64,000 nucleotides of DNA, taken from positions 1 to 64,000 of the IMG/VR virus record IMGVR_UViG_3300049027_000085; one strand, given 5' to 3'. The position numbers were made by a program, and so were the translations under genes. The notes under the pieces were generated by a model that saw only the letters and a program-made list of their open reading frames with translations, was not told the DNA's origin and made no database searches. Positions 1 to 7,363 of the stretch are shown here, one piece after another; the stretch's first letter is position 1, and each line of letters begins with the position of its first letter. The DNA is from a virus.

Positions 1-429
1 TTCAAAGAGGCGTTCCGCTGGTACCGTGAGGTGCCTGGCTTCTTGCGCCACCTGCAGGACATCCGTGGCCGTCACGACGACGAAGAGGAGTTCGCCGAGA
101 GCATGCGGTCCGGGTTAAACTACCTTACAAGCCTCAACGGGGTGCCCAAGGCGCTGGTGCACGGGGAAATACACGACGACGGGACGGTCGAGGGCCACCT
201 GATGTGCGCGCCGGACGCAAACCTCGACCTCGTGGCCGCGACGATCACTTTCGCCAAGATGAAGACGCTTGAAGGTTACCCGATCATCGTCAGCCACGTG
301 CTGCGGCGACACAAGACGCTGGTCGAGGCGATCCAGCGGGCCGGGTTCAAAGATTCAGGGATGAGAGCTTTCCAGGGGGTGTACAGGGGACGCCCACAAG
401 AGATACTGTACTTTGTAGCGGAGCGTTAA
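1..429 (+). CDS. GNAT-like protein, 5' end cut by window edge
   Basis: The frame is open from base 1, so the GTG at 31 is probably internal and the gene is 5'-partial. The C-terminal part has a GNAT-like (acyl-CoA N-acyltransferase) layout: a strand reading YPIIVSHVL, a helix with RRHKTLVEAIQRAGFKD, and a closing strand EILYFVAER. Small GNAT-like proteins are common among podovirus head-tail genes, often with no proven enzymatic role. The next gene starts 3 bases after the stop, so the two are co-transcribed. No acetyl-CoA loop can be checked because the N-terminus is missing. Confidence 0.5.
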   Translation, partial: FKEAFRWYREVPGFLRHLQDIRGRHDDEEEFAESMRSGLNYLTSLNGVPKALVHGEIHDDGTVEGHLMCAPDANLDLVAATITFAKMKTLEGYPIIVSHVLRRHKTLVEAIQRAGFKDSGMRAFQGVYRGRPQEILYFVAER

Positions 430-432
430 GCC

Positions 433-876
433 ATGAAAAGTAAATCTAAAAGCCAGACCACCAACAGTTACGCCTACAAGGCACCGCCCCAGACGCAGCA
501 GATGCAAGAGTACGGCCAGGCGATCGACACGGCTTACAACACGCCCGACCCGTCCATCGGCTACCAGTTCGGCGCCGCCAGAGAACGTGTCGACAACCGG
601 TTCGACAACCCGTTCGGCCAGGACTACTCGCCTGAGGTACAGGACGCGATGAAGTACTCCGGCCACCAACAGCTCGACCAGGCACAAGGCCAGGCGTACC
701 GTGAGGACGCCTTCCGCCGCAAGGAAGGCAAGCTCGGACACCAGGCGACGTACGCCGGCATGACCGCCCCGCAACTGGTGCAGACGGGCGGGACGTTCCA
801 GGGCAGCCAGTCACAGCCGTGGGGCCCAGCTCTGATCGGCGCGGCGGGTACCGCTGCGGGCGGGTTCTTAAGTTAA
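433..876 (+). CDS. Hypothetical virion-associated protein
   Basis: A 147-residue protein I do not recognise. It is Gln-, Tyr- and Ala-rich with low-complexity N-terminal Ser/Lys, and it ends in a glycine-alanine hydrophobic stretch (ALIGAAGTAAGGFLS) like that of small podovirus internal or head-tail proteins. It starts 3 bases after the GNAT-like gene in what looks like a structural operon. A virion role is inferred only from composition and position. Confidence 0.6.
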   Translation: MKSKSKSQTTNSYAYKAPPQTQQMQEYGQAIDTAYNTPDPSIGYQFGAARERVDNRFDNPFGQDYSPEVQDAMKYSGHQQLDQAQGQAYREDAFRRKEGKLGHQATYAGMTAPQLVQTGGTFQGSQSQPWGPALIGAAGTAAGGFLS

Positions 877-878
877 GT

Positions 879-915
879 TTCTGGGTGCCTTAATGAGCCC
901 GAGGCCCACCCAGAA
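879..915 (+). terminator. Intergenic hairpin, weak terminator or processing site
   Basis: TTCTGGGTG pairs perfectly with CACCCAGAA across a 19-nt loop that can itself close by GCC/GGC. There is no following T-run, so a strong intrinsic terminator is unlikely. It sits directly after the stop at 876 and before the gene at 963, and may stabilise or trim the mRNA. Confidence 0.35.
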
Positions 916-962
916 GGAACGAGCAAGGGGAAGGTATCATCTAACAAGGGAGATCGCTGCGG

Positions 963-1667
963 ATGCTAGAAACGTGGGAAAAGCTGTTCCGTCAGGTAGC
1001 CCTGAAAGCTAACCTGTTGAAGGCGTCCGTGGCGGCTGACCTTGAAACGGCCTACACACAGGTCGCGATCGGCGCGGCGGAGATGCAGGACCGTGGCGTC
1101 CAGTTCCCAAAGACAGCGGTCGACGACGCGCTGCTCGCCGCGGGGGACAAGGTCGCCAGGAGGATAGCCGCCAACCCGGCCAGCCGGTACCGCAGGGACC
1201 TGGCCGACGTGACCGCCAACATCACGAGCGGGGACGTCATACCGAGCGTGGGGGCGAGCGGCGACCCGATCATAGGTAAGATCGGCGTCGTTAAAGACGG
1301 CACCGACGGCAAGGCCCTTGAGTGGGTGACCCGCCAACAGATCCACACGTACCTGAAGATCACCCTCAAGCAAAGCTTGTACTTTTATCACGACGACGGG
1401 ATCCGGCTCTGGCACACGCGTCCGACGACCAACGTCAAGGCGGACGTCGTGGTGTGGAGCAAAGCCACCCAGCGCGCCAGGCTCGAGGCGAACCCCAGAG
1501 GGGCTTGCCCGTTCAGCGAGGACCTCCATGAGGCACTGGTCTCTGGGGCCCTCTCGGTGCTGTTCCGCAGCAGCAACAACACAGAACAGGCCGACCTCTG
1601 GAAGGCGCGGTTCGACCAAAGTTTGGAAGAGATATTCGTGGAGGTCAAAGAAGATGGAAGCATTTAG
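963..1667 (+). CDS. Putative head-tail adaptor / structural protein
   Basis: A 234-residue protein without a signature I can name with certainty. It is mixed alpha/beta, with an N-terminal helix-rich part, a central region LEWVTRQQIHTYLKITLKQSLYFYHDDGI cut by an aromatic cluster, and a helical C-terminus. Length and position among late genes fit a head-completion or tail-adaptor protein. A weak ribosome site AAGGGAGAT lies about 10 bases upstream of the ATG. Its end overlaps the next gene by 14 bases, suggesting translational coupling. Confidence 0.5.
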   Translation: MLETWEKLFRQVALKANLLKASVAADLETAYTQVAIGAAEMQDRGVQFPKTAVDDALLAAGDKVARRIAANPASRYRRDLADVTANITSGDVIPSVGASGDPIIGKIGVVKDGTDGKALEWVTRQQIHTYLKITLKQSLYFYHDDGIRLWHTRPTTNVKADVVVWSKATQRARLEANPRGACPFSEDLHEALVSGALSVLFRSSNNTEQADLWKARFDQSLEEIFVEVKEDGSI

Positions 1668-1965
1668 CCTAGTCGCTGCCGCAGGTTGGCAGACCCTCGC
1701 AAGCCTACTTGCCGCGCACGTGCCACCTTACACCAGGCAGATGACGTGGCAGGAGCTGACGATCCGCAACACGCACGCCGCCAACACGATCATCGTCAAG
1801 CCGCTCAACGGCACGACGGCGCCCGCGGTTGACAGCGGCTTCAACCTCGGCGTCGGGGACTCACAGACCTGGCAGGTGGGCCCGATCAACGGCAACAACA
1901 TTTGGATCAAGGCGTCGGGGGCCGGCACGACGATCGACGTCACGTTCACACGACACACCGGCTAA
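1654..1965 (+). CDS. Small beta-rich structural protein, unknown
   Basis: A 103-residue protein started at the ATG at 1654, inside the end of the preceding gene. It has an Ala/Leu-rich N-terminal helix, then predicted beta strands rich in Thr, Asn, Gly and Val (ELTIRNTHAANTIIVKPLNG; TTIDVTFTRH). That pattern fits a small beta-sandwich tail or capsid decoration protein. No family is recognised. It precedes a fibre-like gene by 13 bases. Confidence 0.6.
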   Translation: MEAFSLVAAAGWQTLASLLAAHVPPYTRQMTWQELTIRNTHAANTIIVKPLNGTTAPAVDSGFNLGVGDSQTWQVGPINGNNIWIKASGAGTTIDVTFTRHTG

Positions 1966-1978
1966 GGAGGCGTAACGC

Positions 1979-3115
1979 ATGAGAAAGCTACTCTTAGTTT
2001 TTCTTTTCCTCCTCCCACTCATGACGCAAGCCCAGGTCCGGTCGGACGTGGCACACAGGTTCGTCAGACGCGCCAACGAGGCTGCCGCAGGCGCGTGCAT
2101 CCCGGTCAAGGTAGGCTGGGTCTACTTCGACATCGAGTTGAACAAGCAGCGGTGGTGCAACGGCACGGAGTGGGCAGACTTCGGTGCGGGCGCTGTCGGC
2201 GGGGCTGTCAACTCGGTGAACGGCCAGACCGGCACGGTGACCTTGACCAAAGGGGACATAGGTCTCAGCAACGTAGACAACACATCAGACGCGGCGAAGC
2301 CGGTCAGCACGGCCACGCAAACAGCACTCAATGGCAAACAGAACACGCTTGTTAGCGGCACGTCTCTCCGCACCGTGGAGAGCAACAACCTCCTGGGCAG
2401 CGGCAACATTGATCTCACTAAATCTGATGTTGGGCTTTCCAACGTCGACAATACGTCTGACGCGGCAAAGCCAATCAGCACGGCGACTCAAACTGCGCTG
2501 GATACGAAGGCGGCGGCGTCACACGCCCACGCCATCTCAGACGTCACCAACCTGTCGAGCAGCCTAGCGGCTAAACAGGACACCCTGGTGTCAGGCACGA
2601 CGATCAAGACCGTCAACGGCGTCTCGGTGCTCGGCTCAGGCGACATCGCGATCAGCGCGTCGGGCGGAACCGACCCGTGGACCTACATCAAGCTGACGTC
2701 TGACTTCGTGACCAGCTCCGCGACGGCCGTCGACGTCACAGGGTTAGCCTTCACCCCAGCGATCAATAAGAATTACATAGTCGAGGGCAAGTTCTTTTTA
2801 CGGACCGCGACCGCTACGGTCGGGCCACGGACCGGCCTGGCCTGGCCCACGAATTTGACAGACGGCGCGGCCAGGCTGTCGGTACCGTCAAGCGCGACGG
2901 CGGAGCTGCTGGCGCACGGGAACCCGGCGGCCTCCTTACTGGTGCCGGTGGGCGGGCTCCCGACGACGACAGGCAGCTACTTGGGCATGCTGGACGGGAC
3001 CATCATCACCGGCGCCACGACGAGCGGGGCCCTGAAGGTCCAGCTGGCCAGCGAGACAGCCGGCACCAACGTGACGATCAAAACAGGGAGCTGGATCCGG
3101 TACCGAGAATTTTGA
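1979..3115 (+). CDS. Tail-fibre-like protein with N-terminal signal peptide
   Basis: A 378-residue protein. The middle carries two near-identical fibre repeats (LTKGDIGLSNVDNTSDAAKP and a second copy about 60 residues later), plus the common fibre motif AAKQDTLVSGTTIKTVNG that precedes receptor-binding regions. The C-terminal 150 residues are beta-rich. Unusually for a virion protein, it opens with MRKLLLVFLFLLPLMTQAQ: positive N-terminus, hydrophobic core and an Ala-x-Ala-like end typical of a Sec signal peptide. Ribosome site TAAGGAGG precedes the ATG. The stop overlaps the next start (TGATG). Confidence 0.75.
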   Translation: MRKLLLVFLFLLPLMTQAQVRSDVAHRFVRRANEAAAGACIPVKVGWVYFDIELNKQRWCNGTEWADFGAGAVGGAVNSVNGQTGTVTLTKGDIGLSNVDNTSDAAKPVSTATQTALNGKQNTLVSGTSLRTVESNNLLGSGNIDLTKSDVGLSNVDNTSDAAKPISTATQTALDTKAAASHAHAISDVTNLSSSLAAKQDTLVSGTTIKTVNGVSVLGSGDIAISASGGTDPWTYIKLTSDFVTSSATAVDVTGLAFTPAINKNYIVEGKFFLRTATATVGPRTGLAWPTNLTDGAARLSVPSSATAELLAHGNPAASLLVPVGGLPTTTGSYLGMLDGTIITGATTSGALKVQLASETAGTNVTIKTGSWIRYREF

Positions 3116-3771
3116 TGTTGAACGAGCTGAAAGACACCCTTAGCAACTTGAACGCGCAGCGCCCGATCCTGGCGTGGTCCGGCGGCAAGGACTCGACCTT
3201 CCTCCTTCAGTTGATGCTCAGCATGGGGCTCAGGTTCTCAGTGCTCACGCTTCACCACCTCTGGACCAAGGAGCAGTTCAAGTTCGTGAAAGACATGATC
3301 GAAGAGCACAAGCTCACGGTGTTCTTTTACGCCCCGCTCGCTGTAAACTACACAAGGCCGTACGTCACCGTGGACTATCAGATGGGCGGGACCGTGATCA
3401 AGAAGATCATGGATCACTACCACTCGAACAGGTGCGGCCTGGACGCGGGGCGTGAAGCGGTAGCGGAACAGCACCTTCAACCACCGTACATTTGGGACGC
3501 GACGGTCGTCGGCACCAAGAAGAGCGACTCGCACGAGCTCGTCGATCGGTTCGACTTCAAGGACGTTCCGGGGCACAGGTTCATCAAGCCTCTCTGGGAC
3601 TGGACGAACGACCAGGTGGTGGACACCGCCGAAGCGCTGGGGTTCAAGCTAGACAGGCGTGACGACCCGCGCGCCGACACCGGCCACTACGTCGCGTGCA
3701 TGGCGTGCCTAGAGACCGACGCATCTGTTTACTGCCCCAAAGAGGGAAGGAGCATCAGAGGAATAAAATGA
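3115..3771 (+). CDS. PP-loop ATP pyrophosphatase (PAPS reductase-like family)
   Basis: A 218-residue protein. The PP-loop SGGKDS lies at residues 22-27 after strand PILAW, the signature of the N-type ATP pyrophosphatase / PAPS reductase superfamily, which adenylates a substrate for thiolation, amidation or reduction. A C-terminal Cys cluster (CMAC, then a Cys eight residues on) plus an earlier Cys could bind zinc or an Fe-S cluster. ATG at 3115 is chosen because it overlaps the preceding stop (TGATG). The substrate is unknown: a PAPS reductase-like, QueC-like or DndC-like role are alternatives. Its location between fibre and lysis genes gives no pathway clue. Confidence 0.8.
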   Translation: MLNELKDTLSNLNAQRPILAWSGGKDSTFLLQLMLSMGLRFSVLTLHHLWTKEQFKFVKDMIEEHKLTVFFYAPLAVNYTRPYVTVDYQMGGTVIKKIMDHYHSNRCGLDAGREAVAEQHLQPPYIWDATVVGTKKSDSHELVDRFDFKDVPGHRFIKPLWDWTNDQVVDTAEALGFKLDRRDDPRADTGHYVACMACLETDASVYCPKEGRSIRGIK

Positions 3772-4382
3772 CCTACAGACGTGCCAAGTGCCTTGACAAG
3801 CTGATAGACCAGATCAACGAGATGTACCCGGACCGAGACAAGTCGTCCGACGGGTGGATCGGCGACGCCGCCCATGCGACACGGGCGAGCGACCACAACC
3901 CGTGGGTCAAGATCACTGAGGGGAACAGAAAGATAGGAATAGTCACCGCGCAAGACATCGACAAAGACATCACGGCTGGGGTAAAGGTAGGGGTAACGGT
4001 GGACGCCCTGGTCGAAGCGAAGGACAAGCGTGTCAAGTACCTGATCTGGAGGTCACGCATGATCTCCAGTTACCCGGCGCACGGGTACAAGGCCTGGCAG
4101 TGGAGACCCTACAGCGGCGTGAACAGGCACACTGAACATGTCCACATCTCGGTGTGGGATGAAAAAGAGCTTTTCGACTCGACGGCGCCGTGGGACCTGG
4201 TGCTGGATGCGCCGATCCAACCGCGGCCTGAACCTGTCGTCGACGGCGGTTACACCGTGCAGGCCGGCGACACCCTGTCGCGCATCGCCAAGAGCTTCAA
4301 GACGACGGTAAAGGCGTTGAAGGAGTTGAACGGGCTCAAATCTGACCTTATCTTGATCGGACAGAAACTGAAGGTGAAATAA
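3768..4382 (+). CDS. Endolysin: M15-type peptidase plus C-terminal LysM
   Basis: A 204-residue lysis enzyme predicted to cut peptidoglycan cross-links. Residues 30-130 form an M15 (VanY-like) zinc peptidase: [10 protein letters not shown] holds likely ligands His36 and His43, AQDIDKD holds an Asp near 63, and HTEHVHIS supplies the third ligand near 124-126. Residues 160-204 are a LysM module ([16 protein letters not shown]) for glycan binding. No signal peptide is seen, so a holin or pinholin would be needed. ATG at 3768 overlaps the preceding stop (ATGA). The holin-like gene follows 5 bases downstream. Confidence 0.9.
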   Translation: MTYRRAKCLDKLIDQINEMYPDRDKSSDGWIGDAAHATRASDHNPWVKITEGNRKIGIVTAQDIDKDITAGVKVGVTVDALVEAKDKRVKYLIWRSRMISSYPAHGYKAWQWRPYSGVNRHTEHVHISVWDEKELFDSTAPWDLVLDAPIQPRPEPVVDGGYTVQAGDTLSRIAKSFKTTVKALKELNGLKSDLILIGQKLKVK

Positions 4383-4386
4383 CATT

Positions 4387-4704
4387 ATGGACAACGAATT
4401 TTGGAAACAGATGTTCGGCAGTTTAGCGCGCCACCTGATCGTGACGCTCGGAGGGGCACTGCTAGCCGGACTGGTGGCTAAGGGCGTTCTGAGCGAGGAA
4501 CAGGCCAAGGTGCTGCTGGACGAGACGACGGTGGCAGCCATCGTCGGCTTCCTTCTGGTGGCGGGAGGCATAGTATGGTCGTACATGAAGATCAAGTTCA
4601 ACCTGAACTTCGTGAAGGCCGCGATCAAGGCGGACCCGGAGACACCGGTCGCCGAGATCAAGGAAGCTGCTCTGCAAAGGGAAACCACGCAGACCAGCGT
4701 TTAG
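4387..4704 (+). CDS. Holin-like protein, two transmembrane segments
   Basis: A 105-residue protein with two hydrophobic helices (about residues 15-33, LIVTLGGALLAGLVAKG, and 48-66, VAAIVGFLLVAGGIVWSY) joined by a short charged loop, and a charged C-terminus. Size, topology and position directly after the endolysin fit a class II-type holin that permeabilises the inner membrane. Holins share little sequence, so the call rests on context. Confidence 0.7.
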   Translation: MDNEFWKQMFGSLARHLIVTLGGALLAGLVAKGVLSEEQAKVLLDETTVAAIVGFLLVAGGIVWSYMKIKFNLNFVKAAIKADPETPVAEIKEAALQRETTQTSV

Positions 4705-4711
4705 GAGGAGA

Positions 4712-4975
4712 ATGAACGAGTTCATTTTGGAAATGGTGTTGGGAAGCCTGAGAAGCTTCCTGTTCAAGAGCAGCAAAGCGGCGAAGTTCGCGAAGTACCT
4801 GCTTCGGATCCGGGACTACATCCTGTTGCTGTTCCCGTTGGACCTTTACCCCCAGAATCAGACGGAGGACCCGCTCCTGAACGCTGGGGTGGAGGTGAAG
4901 CCGGTAGCCAAGGCGGACGTAAAGAAGGCTGCCAAAGAGTTCGGATTCAACCTGCCGTTCGTTAAGGGACGTTGA
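4712..4975 (+). CDS. Small lysis-cluster protein, unknown
   Basis: An 87-residue protein with an amphipathic N-terminal half (basic and hydrophobic, RDYILLLFPLDLYP) and a Lys/Val-rich C-terminus. A strong ribosome site, TAGGAGGAG, lies just upstream. Its position between holin-like and membrane-protein genes suggests a role at the envelope, but no family is recognised. Confidence 0.6.
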   Translation: MNEFILEMVLGSLRSFLFKSSKAAKFAKYLLRIRDYILLLFPLDLYPQNQTEDPLLNAGVEVKPVAKADVKKAAKEFGFNLPFVKGR

Positions 4976-4995
4976 AGTGACACAGGGGGCCGCCG

Positions 4996-5427
4996 TTGAA
5001 ATCAGCACAGACGCATGGAAAACTCTACGAGTTCATAAAGTGGGCAGTGGAAGCGACGGACACGCACACCGTCGAAATACAGAACTCGACCTGCTGCATG
5101 ATAGTGGGGACCATAATTCTGATCGGCGGCGACCGTCTGTACGAACGAAGCCCAGGAGCTTGGCAGATGTTTGAAGTGCTCCCCACCCTGTTCTGGGGCC
5201 TGCTTTATTTCACATCAGGGCTGACACACCTCGTGTTCCTGAGGTTGAACATGCAAACATACCGCAAGTATGTGCTGCTTCTTAAAGCGGCCCTCTGGAT
5301 ATTTTTAGGTACCGCCCTCGCGGTAGGAGTAGGCTGGGCCGTCCCCGCGGTCTACATATACTACGTGTTCGCTGCAGTGGCGTTCCGCGGTTACTTGAAG
5401 ATCGAGGTGGAGGTACTTCAAACTTAA
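4996..5427 (+). CDS. Multi-pass membrane protein, unknown
   Basis: A 143-residue protein with at least three hydrophobic spans (residues about 33-46, 61-82 and 95-130). TTG at 4996 is the likely start: it has the ribosome site AGGGGG five bases upstream and no better ATG precedes the first hydrophobic span. It lies in the lysis region, so accessory holin/antiholin or superinfection-exclusion roles are possible. Its stop overlaps the next start (TAATG). Confidence 0.6.
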   Translation: MKSAQTHGKLYEFIKWAVEATDTHTVEIQNSTCCMIVGTIILIGGDRLYERSPGAWQMFEVLPTLFWGLLYFTSGLTHLVFLRLNMQTYRKYVLLLKAALWIFLGTALAVGVGWAVPAVYIYYVFAAVAFRGYLKIEVEVLQT

Positions 5428-5996
5428 TGCCCATTGCCATTCTCCTACAACAAGCGGTGTCGAGTTCTGTGTGGTACGAGACGCCCACCGGGGCTGCGGC
5501 CATTGTGGCGTTGATAGGCGTGCTCTGCGCCCCCTTCGTCAACAGCTGGCTCCAGAACAGGAAGGTGAAGACCGAGCACACCGGCCACCTCTCTGACACC
5601 AGCATGACGCTCAACGCGCAAGAACGCAAAGAGATCATGGACCAGATGCGGGCGAACTATGAGTCACAGCTCAAGTTCTTGAAGACGCGTCTGGGGGAGC
5701 TGGAGATGCGTGCAGGCCGCGCGGCGATCGAGGTGAGGGTCAGCGAGTTCGAGGCACGTCAACGCGCGCACTCCTACGGCAACGAGTGCAACCGTTTACA
5801 GAGCCAGGTCTACAAGCTGCAGCTTGAACTCACCAAGAACGGCCATGACGTGCCGGACTTCACGTTCAAAACTTATCCGGAGATAATGTCAGGTATCGAC
5901 GAAAAGGTGATACTTTATAAGGAAGATCTTGAGAAAGAACTAGAACATCAGTTGAGGACCGCACGGGAGGAAATGGACGATGGCACCGCCGCTTAA
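5427..5996 (+). CDS. Membrane-anchored coiled-coil protein, spanin-like
   Basis: A 189-residue protein: one N-terminal transmembrane helix (about 22-40, AAAIVALIGVLCAPFVNSW), then a long heptad-rich region (about 60-135 and 155-185). That topology, inner-membrane anchor plus periplasmic coiled coil, resembles an inner-membrane spanin or a membrane-tethered tail chaperone. No partner o-spanin lipoprotein is nested in it, so spanin is only a suggestion. Start ATG overlaps the upstream stop and its end overlaps the next gene by 17 bases. Confidence 0.55.
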   Translation: MPIAILLQQAVSSSVWYETPTGAAAIVALIGVLCAPFVNSWLQNRKVKTEHTGHLSDTSMTLNAQERKEIMDQMRANYESQLKFLKTRLGELEMRAGRAAIEVRVSEFEARQRAHSYGNECNRLQSQVYKLQLELTKNGHDVPDFTFKTYPEIMSGIDEKVILYKEDLEKELEHQLRTAREEMDDGTAA

Positions 5997-7362
5997 GAAG
6001 AACAAGAACTGGTGGGAGACGTACAACCAGCACGACATCGGCATCGACATGGTCCTGGCGGACAAAGAGAACGCCCCCCAGGCACCGGCCCTCATGCCCC
6101 TCGTTAACGAGGACCAAAAGATCACCAGCCCCGGCAGCCAGCCGAGGATCGGGCCGACCCACCCCAACGCCGAGGTGCGAATGCCGTCAGGCAGCATCGC
6201 CCCTGAGGTCAAGGTAGAGAACCCGAAAGGCACGACCTTCACCACCGCTAAAGTCAACCCCGCAGTCATGCCGGGAGAGGCAGCCCCCGCCTTGACGGCA
6301 CCGCCACTTCCTACCAACCCGGAGTACGACGCCGAGCTTGGCGCTTATCAAGCCGAGATGAAACGCGGCCCGGCCAAGCAAGGCGTCGCCAGCCAGATCC
6401 TCTTCCAGGCCGCTCAGATGGCGGCCAACTTCGGGAGAGGTATGCAGGGCCAGCAGATGCAGCCGTTCCAGTGGCTGGGCGAGGCCAAGGACGAACGGCG
6501 CAACCAGCAGGCGGCGACGAGGTTCGCACCCTATCAGGCAGAGCGTAACCAACAAATCGAGAACTGGAAGACACAGGCCGGAACTAACATCGCCGTCGAC
6601 AAGGCCAACACCGACCGGCGCAAGACCGAGGCTGAGATCAACAAGATCAACTCTGAAGCGAACCGTGTCGACATGGAGTACTACGAGGCCGAGGGCAAGC
6701 GGTTCCAGCGCCGCAAGGGCACGAACGAGAAGTGGGAAGAGATACCTGAACTTCAGGACCGCACGAAGGCCGGAATAGAACGAGAGTTGCCTGACGGTAC
6801 GAAGTTCATGACGACCGGCGACAAAGAGGCAGACAGGATCGCGGAACAGTCATACAGGGACGCCCAACTTGACCTTCAAAAAGGGAAGATCGCCCAGGAT
6901 CAGTTGGACGACTACAGGAAACGGCTCGAGGGTTGGCAAAAAGATTCGGCAGAGCACAACAACAAGAAGGCGGAAATTGAAGCAACAGCTACAGCAAAAG
7001 ACGGGGAGGCGCAGGCGAAACGTGGCTCGGCTGATCAGCTACTTCGTGAGGCCGGGCAGGCGGAAGCGAACGGTGACCCAGACCGTGCGGCTGACCTGCG
7101 CAAGGATGCTGAGAGGCTGCGTCAAGAAGCCAGCGTCGCGCAGGCTTCGGCGGAAGCCGCGAGGAAACAGGTGAGGGGAATGAAAGCCCCGCCCCCGCCG
7201 AGGATGCAGTCGAGCAACATCTCGACCACCAAGCCGACGACCGGGACCAAGTCGCCCAGGAAGGTAAGTTCTTCTCAGCTTGAACAGCTAAGCAAGCAGA
7301 CCGGGAAGTCGATCGAAGAGCTCAAGAAGATGGCTAAACGTGAGGGTTACTCCATAGACTAA
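5980..7362 (+). CDS. Coiled-coil internal virion / ejection protein candidate
   Basis: A 460-residue protein with a Pro-rich, disordered N-terminal 120 residues and a long central alpha-helical segment (about 160-400) rich in Ala, Glu, Lys, Arg and Gln, typical of podovirus internal core proteins. A Pro/Ser/Thr-rich linker leads to a short C-terminal helix ending SIEELKKMAKREGYSID. Ribosome site GGAGG precedes ATG 5980. It lies one base before the giant gene, so the two are surely co-expressed and may act together in the ejection apparatus. No enzymatic motif is seen. Confidence 0.65.
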   Translation: MAPPLKKNKNWWETYNQHDIGIDMVLADKENAPQAPALMPLVNEDQKITSPGSQPRIGPTHPNAEVRMPSGSIAPEVKVENPKGTTFTTAKVNPAVMPGEAAPALTAPPLPTNPEYDAELGAYQAEMKRGPAKQGVASQILFQAAQMAANFGRGMQGQQMQPFQWLGEAKDERRNQQAATRFAPYQAERNQQIENWKTQAGTNIAVDKANTDRRKTEAEINKINSEANRVDMEYYEAEGKRFQRRKGTNEKWEEIPELQDRTKAGIERELPDGTKFMTTGDKEADRIAEQSYRDAQLDLQKGKIAQDQLDDYRKRLEGWQKDSAEHNNKKAEIEATATAKDGEAQAKRGSADQLLREAGQAEANGDPDRAADLRKDAERLRQEASVAQASAEAARKQVRGMKAPPPPRMQSSNISTTKPTTGTKSPRKVSSSQLEQLSKQTGKSIEELKKMAKREGYSID

Positions 7363-7363
7363 C

